NCBI RefSeq assembly: GCF_000220395.1
Contig: NW_004085875.1
Location: 64,202-128,201, forward strand
DNA: 64,000 nucleotides
Reading direction: 5' to 3'
Source: Ichthyophthirius multifiliis
Lineage: Eukaryota; Ciliophora; Oligohymenophorea; Hymenostomatida
Under the pieces are notes generated by a model that saw nothing but the letters and a program-made list of their open reading frames with translations, did no database searches and was not told where the DNA came from. Within the stretch, counting starts at the first letter, position 1. Each line of letters begins with the position of its first letter. Shown here piece by piece: positions 29,405 through 42,630 of this stretch. Both the position numbers and the translations under genes were made by a program.

Positions 29405-30450
29405 ATGGAAAATTCAGGACGAAAAAGCTATAATTTTTAAGAATTTTAAAAAATTTAAAAGATTAACAACATTAAAATAAGGAAATAATTAATAATATTT
29501 AATTATATTATTAACATTAAGAATCTGCAATATTATAAAATTAAAATTATTGTAATTATTATTTTAGTTATTTATATATATATATATATATTTTTTATTG
29601 CATCAAAATATTTTAAGTATATATTTCATATAATGTCAAATAGAAAACCTTAACGATGAATAAAAAAATATTTTACTAAAAAGCTTTTATTTGGAAAATA
29701 ATCAATTGGTTTATTTGATTTAAAAAATGATAAGTGATAGAAACTTGGCTTAATGCAAAGTATTTTTTCTTTAAATATAGTTTTAAAAATTTCTTTTTAA
29801 AATATGTAAAAGAGTTTATAAATATAATAATACAAAGAAGAAACAGAGTGTTTTAAAAAATAATTACTTGTATAGTTAAATGAGAGAATACAAGAATTAA
29901 GAAAAATATTGTTTGAAAAAGAACTTATTATTTAAAGTATTGAAACTTAGTAATAATAAGGAATATAAGCTGATAATTAAAATAGAATTTCAGAGACAAC
30001 AAATAACTTAGTTGAGTATAGAGACGTAAAAAAATACATAAAATTAATAAAAAAATAATTAATCATTTTCTTTATATATTATAGATAGTTTAGCCTAATT
30101 TAAATCTTATAGCTCTTAATAATGAAATTGAATTGTGTAAAGAAGAGATTTCTTAAAAATCTTAACAAAATGCATAATTGCAAAAATAAAATATACTAAT
30201 TTAATAAAGTTCAGATGTAAATTATTTACATTTATTTTTTAAATTAATTGATAAAAACATTTTTTAGTTATTTAAATTTTAAAAATATATTAAAATAGTA
30301 TATATTTTAATTAATATTTTTATTTATAAAAAGTAAATTAAATTTCAAATAGTTTAATTTTTAAAAGCCTTAAAAACATAATCTTTTAAGAAAAAAAGTT
30401 AAATATATAATCAAAAAACATTTTTATTTTTTAAAATATATATATAAAAA
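29405..30450 (+). CDS. coiled-coil protein, structure uncertain
   Basis: An ATG at 29405 opens MENSGRKSYNFQEFQKIQ. After an unresolved junction around 29470-29640, a coiled-coil frame runs through QIENLNDEQKNILLKSFYLE, a 53-base intron, then ECFKKQLLVQLNERIQEL and NNEIELCKEEIS. A second intron is at about 30030-30085. The heptad pattern and phase-matched introns support a real gene. The C-terminus is unclear because no TGA occurs before the next ATG at 30478, so the two might be one gene. No family is recognised. Confidence 0.45.
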
Positions 30451-30477
30451 ATAGAAACAATAATAGAATAAAATACC

Positions 30478-31575
30478 ATGAATTCTGACGATGATAATTA
30501 TAATATAGGTCATTTAAAAGAAAAAATAAAAACATTTTATAAACCGGAATTATTAAAAATGGAAAAAAAATATTAATAATAATTTACAAATAGTAACACT
30601 TTACAAAAACCAATAAATATAAAAGAAGTATAAGATACGAGCTATTAAACATCATTAATATAGTAAAGAAGTGAGAGAATTATATAGTAAATATATATAT
30701 ATATATTTATATTTTTATATATAAGAAATCTAAACAAACAAAAAAGACTTGATAATGAAATAGAAACATATAAGAAAATGAGCGAAAAACAAATAAAACA
30801 AAATAAAAAGAAAATAAACTAAATTTCAAAATTATAAAGATATAATTAAACATTAGAAATGACAAACTCAAATTTAATAAATAATTACAAAAACCTTTAA
30901 ATAAAAATAAAATAAATATAAAATAATTTATAAAAATATAAGGATTGTTATAAAAAATAAACTTAATAAAAAAAATATTTCAAAAAAATAGAAGAAAAAA
31001 AAATTGAAAATACTGAAAGCTACAATAAATTAACAACTTTAACAAATTTTTAAAATCAAAAAAATGTTAAAAATAACTAAGTTTATTTAGGATTTGTAGC
31101 TGAAGACTTAGACGAAGATATTGGTTAAAGGAAAACTTTAGGATAATATTAATGGGAAAATAATAATAATTTTTAAGTTTATAAATATGATGGAGACCTA
31201 TAATTTGATAAGTATACAGATTAATTACCTTTTATTGCCTTGAATGATATTAAATAAACTATAGAATATTTAAAATAATTAAAAGATAATAAAAACTAAA
31301 CAAATTTGGTGAAAATTAGTCGCTCTTAATCAAATCCTTTTGACTATATAAGAAAGAAAGATTGTAATGTGATATACTCTTAAAATAAAAGAATTATTCA
31401 TAGATTTAGATAACAAAATAACCAAAATTAAAAATTAATTGATTAATAATTAGGAAAAAAAAACTCTAATTAGAAAAAAAGTGAAAAAAAGTCTAAATAA
31501 GATAAGTTTTTGGAATAATTAGACATTTCTGTTATTTTTCCTGATTTAAATAATTTTAATTAAAGTTAAAATTGA
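30478..31575 (+). CDS. coiled-coil protein of 352 residues, unknown function
   Basis: Starts MNSDDDNYNIGHLKEKIKTF. One 39-base intron (30687-30725) in phase gives 352 codons plus TGA at 31573-31575. The first 190 residues are Lys/Gln/Asn-rich coiled coil. The middle is less biased (VYLGFVAEDLDEDIGQRKTL), and the end is basic and then acidic-hydrophobic (LDISVIFPDLNNFNQ). No signal peptide or membrane helix is seen. It could be a cytoskeletal or basal-body coiled-coil component, but that is only a guess from composition. It converges with the next minus-strand gene across 96 bases. Confidence 0.65.
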
Positions 31576-31671
31576 AATTTTTAGTATAATTTTTAATTTT
31601 ATATATTTTATTTTTTTTGTGTTGAAAAAAAATAAATGATTTTTAATTTTTTTTATTTATTTTTTGTTAAT

Positions 31672-32655
31672 TCATTTATAAGCCTATTTATTTTAACTAA
31701 ATTAACTATAATAAATTGGATCAAGTGTTTTTATACAAATTAAACTTGTGGATTTATTCTACGATTCTTCCGGTAAGTCTATTTTCTCATATTAATTAAA
31801 TATTTAGCTTGCATGAAATAAATTTATTGTTGAACTTTCGGAATAATTTAATCCTGCTACAATTGAATTATTGTATAAAAATTAAGCTAATTCATTTAAT
31901 TTTTCTTATTATTAAGGAATCTATGATTCAACCCAAGATACAAATATTAGTTTATAAATTTAATTTTCTTGATTAATAATCTTGGTAGTATATAATTTAT
32001 ATTTTAATAATTATATAATATAAAATAATTTATACCTTTTTTATATATTCCATCACTTACTTATAATCAATAAATATTAATTATTAATTTTAATTAGAAT
32101 TCAAATTAATTTACGGTAAACATCTAAATTAAGAAAAATTCATATAAGTATTAAAATATACATATATTTTATTCTAAATAGTTTTTCCAGGAATCTAATA
32201 AATTAATTTATTATCAAATAACTGTTTATTTAAATTTTTTTTTTTTGTTTTTTTTTAAAAAAAAAAAATCCTTAAGAATAATTTAAATATTATTTTATCA
32301 TTAAAATAATTTACTTAATAAACTGCTTATTTTTAGGATTTATCTTCGTCATTTATTACATAATTTTTATAGGCTAAAAGCATTTCAGAATAATCTAAAT
32401 AAAATAACTCTAATCTCTTTTCATCTAAATAAAAAATTATATTAAAAATAATATTATTTCTTACTTTAATCTTAAATTTAATTGATCTCATCTTCAACTT
32501 CAAATGATATTTATTCTATTTAATCCATTTATTCCTCAATTTATATATAATTTAAGCTCTCGCTAATATTATTTATTTAATTTTAGTAGTCTTATTATTA
32601 ATTCTCTTAATATGTTTATTCATTATACTATTCTAGTTCCAAAAATTATTATTAA

Positions 32656-32704
<49 letters not shown>

Positions 32705-33086
32705 TTTATTAGTTTTCTATCTATTTTTCATCTTAATTTTACTAAGAAATTAATTATTTAATGTTAGTTTATAATATATCTTTTTATTCTTATTGGATAG
32801 AAAATTATTAATTATTTTAGAAGCATTACATTTAAATATCATTATTTTATTACTTTTATTTAATATATTGTATTTAGTTTATTTCTTTTTTAGTTTATTG
32901 TTAATTATATATATCTTTTTAGTTTTATTACAATATTTTTTAAACTTTATCTACACTTATTTCTTAGAATTCAAAACTTTAATTTAATATATCTTCTTAA
33001 CTTGAAGAAACTTGATAAAAATCATTGATTTCTTCATTCAAGGTTAATTAACCACTTTCAATAGAATTATTTAATATTTATTACAT
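31672..33086 (-). CDS. poly-Gln-rich protein with conserved C-terminal domain
   Basis: The minus-strand frame begins MQQILNNSIESGQLTLNEEI and is Gln-rich, with about 16 consecutive Gln codons encoded by TAA repeats (32655-32702 on the plus strand). Three introns in matching phase then lead to a more ordinary C-terminal part: EKRLELFYLDYSEMLLAYKN, IPGKTIQNKIYVYFNTYMNF and LIFVSWVESQIPQQQEKLNE, ending near TLDPIYYSQFSQ at TGA 31672-31674. The C-terminal part looks folded, but I do not recognise it. Because TAA is a Gln codon here, a simple ATT/TAA microsatellite is translated as a poly-Gln tract and its length is likely to vary. Confidence 0.65.
32655..32702. repeat. (ATT)n microsatellite encoding poly-Gln on the minus strand
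   Basis: About 16 copies of ATT on the plus strand. Read on the minus strand they are TAA codons, which mean Gln in this code, inside the poly-Gln gene. Confidence 0.9.
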
Positions 33087-33725
33087 TAAAAATTATAAAC
33101 TTAATCTTGTATAAATTTTAAAACTTTATTTAATAAAATATAAATATTTTATTTATTGCAAATTTATAATAATTTTTTTAAGCTAATTTTTTTTTTTTTT
33201 AGTAAAATAAAGATTTAAAAGATAAGAATTATTAAATATAAATATAATTATTTAATATTTTATAATTAATAAATTTTTTACTTTTTTATATTTATAATAT
33301 TATTTAATTTACTCGTATATTAATTTTATTTTATTGTTTAGAAACAAAATTATTATATTTTTTTATTTTAAAATAACAAATACGTGTTAAAATAAATTAC
33401 CTTAAGATAAAATATCTAATAAATACTCTTGTCAATTATATTTGTAAAATACAAAAAAAAAAATGAATAAAGGGAATAAGCCTAAAATTTATAAAAATTA
33501 TTTTATATTAATATTATATATATATGTTTAAATTTACATAAATTATAACTTATCATATAAAAATTTAATAAGAATAGTATCAATAAACTTCATATAATTG
33601 ATTCATTTATATCATATATTAGAAATTACTAAAATATAAATTTATATTTAAAATATTATATAATAAATTTTTAACCAATAATAATAATTTAATAAAAACA
33701 AAAATAAATATAAAATCTTTTTTAA
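33087..33725. other. divergent intergenic region
   Basis: About 640 bases between the poly-Gln gene and the giant coiled-coil gene. It should include both promoters. Only A/T-rich runs are seen; one short GGGAATAAGCC stretch near 33472 is not part of a recognisable gene. Confidence 0.5.
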
Positions 33726-36700
33726 ATGTCAGAATAAGAAGATTAAATAAAAGCATTATAAAATGAAATTGAAAAAAAAGAAAAGCAATTATAAGATATA
33801 TCGGAAAAGTTTGAAAAGTAAATTTAATAAAAAATATATAATATATAATTAAATAACATTAATAATTAAAAAAATAATAATGTCATATTATTTAAATTTA
33901 GATTTTAATAAGACAGCTAAGAAATGGAAGATATGCTTTAAGAAGATTCTAATCATAAACAAGAATAAATAACTGAATTAGAAAATAGAGTGGAATAATT
34001 AGAGCAATAAGTAATAAAAGCTTATAATTTATAATTTAATATTTAATATTTATAATTTAAGATAAGTAAAGATTCTTCGGCCTCTAAAGAATTATAGAAT
34101 AAAATAAGTTATTTAGAAAGCTAATTAGAAGAAAAAAGTTAGGAAATATAAAAATTGTAAAAATAAGAATAATAAAGCATTGATCCCGAACAATTATCAA
34201 TGTTATAATAACAATTAACTTAATTTTAAAATAGTTTTTAAGAAGTTTGCATTTAAGTAAGTGAAAAAGATGAAGAAATAGTGTAGTTTAAATAACTAAT
34301 TATTAAAATAAATGATGAAAAAAATCATGAAATTGAAAAACATTTATAATAAATTTAATAGAATGAATAAGAATTAGATAAATAAAAAACTGTTATTTCC
34401 AAATAATAAGAAGAAATACTTTAATTTTAAGCTCAATTATAAAACAATAATGAATAAAAATAAATAGAAAAATTATAAGAAACAATTAAATAAAATGAAG
34501 CATAATTAATATAACTATAATAAAATGAAGAAAAGTATAAATAAAAAAAATTATTAAATAATTATATATTTTTATATTAATTCTGTATAAAAAAGTAATA
34601 AATAAACAATATCTAATTAAGCTTAATTTAATTTAAATATCTAAATGTAATTAGATAATTTAAAATAATAATACTAAAACTTACAAGAATAAAGTGAACA
34701 TGAAAATAATAATTAAATATAAATTATTGAAAATTAAAAAGTATAAATCAGTAAATATGAGAAATAAGTTGAAGAACTAAAAATTGAATATGATGCAATA
34801 AATTAAAAATTTAATAATATAATTGAAGAACACCAAATTAAAGAATAAGAAGAAGTATTAATTATAGATTAGCTATAAGAATAATTAAAAAACTAAGAAA
34901 AAAAAATTAATTAAAAGATATATTAATTAATGATTTACAAAAAAATATTTAAGAACTTTAATAAGTTTAGCAAGAAATTTAGAATAAAAGTTAATAAGAA
35001 AACATAAATTAAGAATAAAACTAACAAAATTAAGATTTGTAATAGTAATTTTTAGAATTAAAAGAAGAGATTAATTAATTAAATGAACAAATAAATCAGA
35101 AAAACTAAGAAATATAAATCTTAAATTAAAAAATAAATTAACTAAATGAATAGAATAATTAATTAGAAAACGAAAGAAATGAATTAAATAATTAGAATAT
35201 TATAACACAAAATAAAGCTGAATAATTATAATAATAAAATATCTAATTATAAAATTAAATTTTACAAATATAAGAATATTAAAATTAAGATTAAAAAGAA
35301 GAAAATAAAGATAATTAATAATTTTAAAATTTAGAAGAAATAATAAATTAAAATAATATAAAAATAAATGATTTATAAATTTAAATAGAATAATAAAGTG
35401 ATCAAATAGAACAAAAAGATAACTAAATAAATTAAATTTTAAACGAAAATTAATAATTAAGAAACCAAATGGAAGAATAAACCAAAGAAATCAATTAACT
35501 TAAAGAAAACCAATCTAAAATACACAAATAAAACGAGTAAATTAATTCAGATTAATAATAGAATTAATAATAATTAAATGATTTATAAATTTAAGAATTG
35601 ATTTAATTAAAAAATTAAAATTAATAAGTTTAGGAAAATCTTTAGTTTATGGGAGATTAAATTTAATTGTTAAAAAAAATTAATTAAGAAAAAAATGAGG
35701 AAATTAAAAATAATGTTGAATAAATTTAATAATTATAAAGCTTATATGAATAATCATAAAAAGAAAAAGTTTCATAAACAAATACAGAATAGTAAAATAA
35801 TGTAAATATGATTTAATGTTAAGATAATATTGAGGATTACCAAAAATAAATTTAGGATATAGTATAAAAAGAAAAGGAAGAATGGATTTAATAATAATCA
35901 GATAATATAATATAATAATCTAATTTAATTGAATCTTAAAGAAATGAAATATCATGTTTATAATAATAAATTTAAATATAAAATACTGAGATATTACAAA
36001 ACAGAGATTAAAGTAATTTTATTGTTTAAAATCTTATTAATTATTTTTAATTTTATAAATAAAGTAAATGAATTAGAGTAAATAATTTAAAGAATTCAGT
36101 ATTAAAGTATAGATACTGATAATCTTGAAAAAAGTTTTTTAGAATAATAATATAAATAAGATAATATAAAAAATTAAAAGAATAACATTTTGAAAAATGA
36201 AAAATGTATTTTTTTTAAAAAATAAAATGTAAAATATTATTTTATTAAACAAAATATTTATAGCAGATAAAAATTTATAAGATAAGTAAGAATAATCATA
36301 AAAATAAATTGAAGTGTAATTATAATAAGATTAAATTAAAAGTAAAGAATAATTATGCTACATAAATTAAATTTTAAAATTAAATAAAACAATTAAAATA
36401 TAAAACTAAACAATATAATAATTAAAATAATAATTATAAGTATTAAATGAGAAATTCTTAAATTAAGTAGCTAATAAAATAAATAAAGCTAGTTCTAAAA
36501 AAAGTATTTAATTTTAATTAGATTAGAATGTATAAAATTAAATTTAAAAACTACCTTTTTAAATAAATAATTGTTATTTATATGTGAAAGTACATCATCA
36601 AAATATTAAATCTGAATATTTCTTAACTAAAAAAAATAATGCTTATATTTGCAAACAAGGTAAAACAGCACTATTTTAAAAAAATTTAGGATATGATAAA

Positions 36701-36783
36701 TATGTTTTTGATTAAATTTTACTTGATATTAAAAACTTATCTTAATTAAATAATGAAGTAATAAATATATGTATATAAATAAA

Positions 36784-36829
<46 letters not shown>

Positions 36830-38843
36830 TATTAAATCTAATTTTATAAGATTTTAAGGGATGACGAAGATATTAATTTTTTTTTTAATAATTATTTTAA
36901 TTTAATTTATGGTTAAAAGAATTCAAATAAGAAAGTTATTCTTATGTAATTATTAGAAAGATACATTTATGTATTGGAACATGTTGTAATTAACAAAATA
37001 GATTTAATTAGTAATTTATAAATTGATTTTGCTTATAAAGAAAGAACGATTAATGCGACTACTAGAAAAGGAGAATGCGATCAAATTTTATTTTAAACAA
37101 TTTGTCAATTTTCAAGAAAATATGATGCAGTAAAAAAAAAACTAACTTAATAATAATAATAAAAAAAAATTATAGTTGACTAATATTTCTAATTTAAAAG
37201 AACTTTAATTATTTGTTTCTAAGATTAAAATTTATTTAATTAATAAAGTATTTTTAAATATTAATTTAAATTTTTTGTTTTTAAATTTTTTAAGTTTGAC
37301 CATATCCATAAAAATGCCAAGCATTTACCTAAAGTTAGAGATTTAGAAATAAAAGTAATTTTTGATGATTAATAGAGCTATTATAGAATTTTAACTTCTA
37401 GTTAAATAAGAAATTTCTAACCGGAAGAAGACTTAAATAGTATAATGCAAGAAGTAATTAAAATTTATTAATATAATTTAAGTATATTTTAATTAAAATA
37501 TATAGATTTTAGGAATTTATAAATTAAAGAATGATAACATTACTGAAATCTTAAAAAATTCATCAAATAAAAACTATCTATTCTTAACTAGCTTTCCAAT
37601 AGAATAAAATTACATTTAATGCAATTAAACATTAAATTTCTTGAAAGTAGTTGATATTAATAGAACATCAGAGAATAAAAATATATAAGGTTGATTTAAA
37701 ATATATAAATAAATAAAAAGCTTATTAATTTATTTTAAAATAGGTAATATGTATTCTTCGCCATAAAAAGGTAATATTTAAGCAAAAAAGAACTTAAATA
37801 TTGTACAAAAAGGTAGTTATATCAACTCTAAAAAGTTAATTGTAAAATATAAAAATTTAAATAACATAAAATATTTTTATTTAGTTGAAAAAAAAAATGA
37901 ATTTAAAAATACTTATAAATATGACGAAATTTAAAGATTTGTAACATTAATTAAAATTATATTTATAAATATTTAAAAATATAAATTATATAAAAAGAAC
38001 GAATTATTAGTTAAAGAAAATGAAGACCTTAAAAAAAAAAAAAAACAATAAGAAGATTTAATTTAAAATTTAACTTCCAATTTCTCTACTGTTAAATAAT
38101 AAATAAAAAATCAAGCAAACATAAAAGTTAAAGTAATATTAAAATATATAAATTTAAATAAAAATATATAGAATAAATGCTTAAAAAATGCTTAATCGCA
38201 AAATATGCTCGAATAAACTTATAAATAAATAACTCATATATTAAATTAAACTAATATATAAACTCCTTTAACAAATACTTAATAAACTTCAAATTATTCC
38301 TAAACTCAAAAATCTATTCAATAATAAGAAAAGGAAGAATTGGAATAATTATATAAATTAGAATAAGATGACTAATAATTAAGTGGTGAAAAATAAAAAT
38401 AAAATTAAATTAATTTAATCAAGAAGTTCAATACAACAAATTCTAAAAATGAATTAGAAGAAGACAACAATAGTCTATAAGAAAAAAATTATAGCAAAAT
38501 TAATTTTTATTAATAATATTAAAACTTATAGTTGTAAAGATTGAAATAATTCTAGAACTAACTTTAAAAAAATTATTATACTAAAAAAATTTCTGAAAGC
38601 AATTCAACTTAATAAGAATAATAATAATAATAATAATATGAATCAAATAATTAAATAAATAAATAAATTGATACTTCTTAACATATTAATACTAACTATA
38701 ATGATAATTAATAAAAAGGTAATGAAGAATCTAAAAAATCGAGTGATACAATCGAAAATTATTCAAAGACAAGTTAATATGTATTTAATGGGCTTTCTCA
38801 TAGTAGACAAAGAAATTAGACAGATCTAAGTGAAGTTATATGA
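33726..38843 (+). CDS. giant coiled-coil protein with degenerate kinesin-like domain
   Basis: From MSEQEDQIKALQNEIEKKE the protein is almost continuous coiled coil up to about 36530. A compact domain follows: CYLYVKVHHQNIKSEYFL, YDKYVFDQIL, NNYFNLIYGQKNSNKKVI, and later NITEILKNSS, YLFLTSFPIEQNYIQC, NQTLNFLKVVD. This order matches a kinesin motor (opening strand, P-loop, final L-helix and 'SP' strand). However, the P-loop Gly-Gln-Thr-x-Ser-Gly-Lys-Thr is changed to GQKNSNKK, and no clear switch II (DLAGSE) is visible. Coiled coil before the domain suggests a kinesin-14-like order. A Gln-rich tail ends at TGA 38841-38843. Many short introns are needed; exon details are approximate. Confidence 0.65.
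36787..36826. repeat. (AT)n microsatellite inside an intron
   Basis: An alternating AT run of about 40 bases within the intron that splits the kinesin-like domain, just before the P-loop exon. Confidence 0.9.
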
Positions 38844-39493
38844 TAGCTTTATTAATATATTATTTTTTTACTAAATAATATATTTTTATTTATTTGATAT
38901 ATATTTTTATAAATATCTTGAATTAATAATTATTTAATAATAATAATATTTAATAAATATATAGTATGTATAAATAATTTTAAATAATAAATTTTTTATA
39001 ATTAATTTTTTTTTTTTTTAAACAAATATTTAATTTAATAAAAAATTAATAAAATAATTAAAAAAAAAAAAAAATATTTCTGAAATATATAAATTTTCAA
39101 AAAAAAACACACATAGAAATAGCGGATTTACTTGATAAATAATAAGCAATATTTATCTTAAAACATATAAATCTAAATTTAATTAAAACTAAAAATAAGT
39201 ATATTTATATAAAAATAGTATACAACGATTAGTAATTCTTAAAATAATATACAAACTAAAAAGACTTCACCCTTAAAATTTTCCTTATAAAATTAAATAA
39301 TGTTATAAAGTTCAAACAAACATAATTTTAAAGCATTTTTTTATATAAATATTAGTTTATTTATTATACAAAGACTGTTATTTTAAAAGCCTATTAAAAA
39401 GTAAAAAAATTATTATAATTTTTATTTAAGCTTTTTAATTAAAAAAAAAAAAAAAACCGTTAAAAATAATAAATTATTTATATAAGTGGAAAT
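38844..39493. other. intergenic AT-rich spacer
   Basis: About 650 bases, A/T tracts with a few Lys/Asn-type reading stretches but no supportable gene. Confidence 0.55.
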
Positions 39494-40300
39494 ATGGATG
39501 TATTTATTTAAAAAAATTAAAATCATATATTACTTGAACATAAATCTTAGAAGTAATCAATTAAATAATTGATGATATTCTTGAAGTTTTAAATCATAAA
39601 CTAAAAGAATTTCATAAAAAAAGTAAAGATTTTGAAAAAAAATAATAATAACAAATAAAAATTACTTTTTAAGCTTACAAAATAAATTTAAAGATATAAA
39701 AAATTAATTTGATGATAGTATAAAATTAATAGAAAATTAGATAAATAATAAATATTTTAAAAAACAACAATTAAGATAATGAATTATGTAAAGATTATTT
39801 GAAATTTTCTAAAATGTAATAAATTTATAATTTGAAAATATGTAAAAATATAAAAACAAATAAATATAAAAACTAAATTAAATTTTAAAATAATATATAT
39901 ATATAAATAAATATATATTTTTTAAAAAAATTATATTTGATTTAACGTATTTAGAATTAGAATAGCAATAAATTTATATAATAAATTGGAGAACAAAATA
40001 TGCCTTTTATTTAACATAAATAAATGTAAATAATCTTTTTATTCATAATTTAAAAATAGATTTCAATATACTTTTCAAAGATTTTAGGGAATTCCAAATA
40101 AAAATTGATTCTGAAAATTGAAAAAATAAATTTTTATAAAGAATTATAAAAAACAAACATACTAAAATAAGATTTTATTAAAGTTATATACTCTCTCATC
40201 AAAATTTAATAATAAATGCCAATTATCCTTATTTAATATACTGAAGATTATATGAGCATAATAAAAATACACAATATAACACTATTAATATATTCTAATG
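39494..40300 (+). CDS. possible coiled-coil gene, fragmentary
   Basis: From ATG 39494 the sequence yields coiled-coil-like pieces in shifting frames, such as IIDDILEVLNHKLKEFHK, KFKDIKNQFDDSIKLIENQ and later FDLTYLELEQQ and INANYPYLIYQRLYEH. No single exon model joins them without frame breaks, and TGA codons interrupt. It may be a small gene with several indel errors or a decayed copy. I see no recognisable domain and report it only because composition is richer than the flanking spacers. Confidence 0.3.
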
Positions 40301-40684
40301 TTATAATTAAGCATATTAATTTTTATAATATTAAATTTAAGCTCAACGCTTCAATATAATCACAATTCCTAGTAAAATATATATTATTTAAATTGCTTAA
40401 ATTTATTTAATTTAATTAAAATATTTGTTAAGTTTGTTATTCAAAAAGAAAATCTATATTATTTAAAGAAATTATTTTTTATTTAATTTAATATTTTAAT
40501 TAAATAAATAAAAAAACATATATTATTTTAAAATTTAAAACATTTAATTTTTTTATTTTTTTAAATGTCTTTTAATATAATTTTTATTTTTAAACTTAAA
40601 CTAATTTTTTAGTTTAATTTTTTTTTTTGTATTTTACAAACTTATTAATATAAAAAATTTAAAACTATTACTACAATAATTAAT

Positions 40685-42278
40685 TCATCTTTGTTTCTTT
40701 AAATTATTTTTAAAAACCCTTTTTAAAATTAAATTAAAGAAATATAAATAAAAATTTAAAAAAAAAACACAAATAATATTATAAATAATACAATTTAAAC
40801 ATAAAAATGTTATATATATTATTATTTACGCTTTAACTTAATTTTAAACCAATTTTTTTAGTTTTTCTTCTAAAGTAGGAAAGTTTTCTAAATTTTCATT
40901 CATTTCATTTTTATAACAAATTTAACTTATATCTTCTAATTCTTTATTATTTACATAATTTAAACTATTTTATCCTTAACTTTAATTAACTTATACATCG
41001 TTTTCTAAAATATCAGCTTTGCTACAAATAATCTAACTACTAAGCTATTACATAGAAGGTGCATAATTAATCAAAAGTGAATTATTACAAATTAGTCTAA
41101 CTGAAGGTTCTTAAATAGTTTTTTTTAAGGCATCATGAAAATTATTAGAAGGAGTTAAACTGTGATTCTTATGCAAATTTCTATTTTGTTTACCCGGATG
41201 AATATTTTAATCATTTAAGGAAAGCATATGAGGAGTTTATTTTTTATTAGTATCAATATGCTATACGAAGTTATTACGATTTGAGATTAATTGGGAGTTC
41301 CTTTACCTCCAATATTCCAACTCCAATCAAAATCAAATTCTTTATAATTAACATCATTTTTTTATCCTGCACTTCTAAGTATTTATTTTAAAAATTTATA
41401 ATCCGGTTTATCCGAAAACTACAATTTTTTCAAATACTAAAAATATTAAATAAATTCCTAAGGCATTTAATTACATAATTCATCATATTTTATATTCTCT
41501 TTTAAATTTTCTATCATTTAAGATCTTTCTTTTTCATCTTTTATTTATATGTTTTGCCATGGCAAAATACCTTTATGTAAAAATACTATCACATACATTA
41601 ATGATTCTAAATCGTCTTTCTTCCTAATTCATATCCTTAATGAGCTGCCAAAGACGCATATCTTGTTGTTCCTATAAAAGATTTATTTTTTTTAAAAGGA
41701 ATATGCTTTCCTTTTTAATCTGTGTATATTTTAGATATACCAAAATCTATTATATATACTTTATTGCAATTTTCATCTTTTCCCATTAATATATTTTCTG
41801 GTTTTAAATCTCGATGAATAACTGAATTATTATGTACGTTTTCAAGAACTGAGATTAATTAATCTAAAAGCAAAAGGATAGTTTTAATTGAAAACTTTTT
41901 AAATGACTTTAAATATGATGATAAATCATTTCCTAATAAATTTATTATCATTGCATTGTAACTATGTTATTCACCTGACCATAATAATTTTGGTACATTT
42001 TCCACTTTTTCTAATAATTTTAAAATTTATATTTCCTTATCTATTGATCTAATATTTTCTACATCTTCTTTTTCTAGTTTTATTGCTACAAATTCTTTTG
42101 TATATATATTCTGTCCTTTTATTATGTTTTTTTATTTATAAATTTATTTAGAGAATTATTTTTTTTTGTTTATAAAAAAACAACCTTAATAAACTACTCC
42201 AAATGATCCAGAACTTATTTTATTTTATATTATCCATGTATTATTAAACAATTTTTAGTTTTTTTAATTGTTTGACAT
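40685..42278 (-). CDS. casein kinase 1-family protein kinase
   Basis: A Ser/Thr kinase of the CK1 group. After MSNNQKNQKLFNNTW the glycine loop is [13 protein letters not shown], the lysine strand is [11 protein letters not shown], and the CK1-type [12 protein letters not shown] and [14 protein letters not shown] follow. The DFG motif is [10 protein letters not shown] and the CK1 hallmark is [18 protein letters not shown]. The usual Arg-Arg-Asp-Asp-Leu-Glu-Ser appears as RKDDLESL, then GILPWQNI. One intron interrupts just after the glycine loop. A Ser/Asn/Gln-rich tail follows and changes frame at the AAA/TTT near 41281-41284. The exact C-terminus (TGA 40685-40687) is uncertain because the last 50 residues look like untranslated sequence. 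Confidence 0.88.
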
Positions 42279-42630
42279 TTATTTTAATTTTTATGATTGA
42301 TTATTAAAAATTAAAAAAAGCAATAAAGCCTTTTATATTCAATATTATAATATCAGTATTTTTTTTTTTACTTATACTTTTTAAATTATTTTTGATTATT
42401 AAATTAATAAATATATAAAACATAATATTATTTTTGTTTCTTTTGATTACATAAAAAAGTAATAATAAATTTATATTATTAAATAGAATTAATTTATTTA
42501 AATATTAAAAATTATAAATAAATTAATTTTTCTTTATATTAAAAAATAAAATATATTATAAAAATAAAAATATTCTTATATTAAAAAAATTGCTATTATT
42601 TAAACATTTTTATTTTTTAATAACAAAAAA
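42279..42630. other. intergenic AT-rich spacer
   Basis: About 350 bases between two minus-strand genes; A/T tracts only. Confidence 0.55.
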
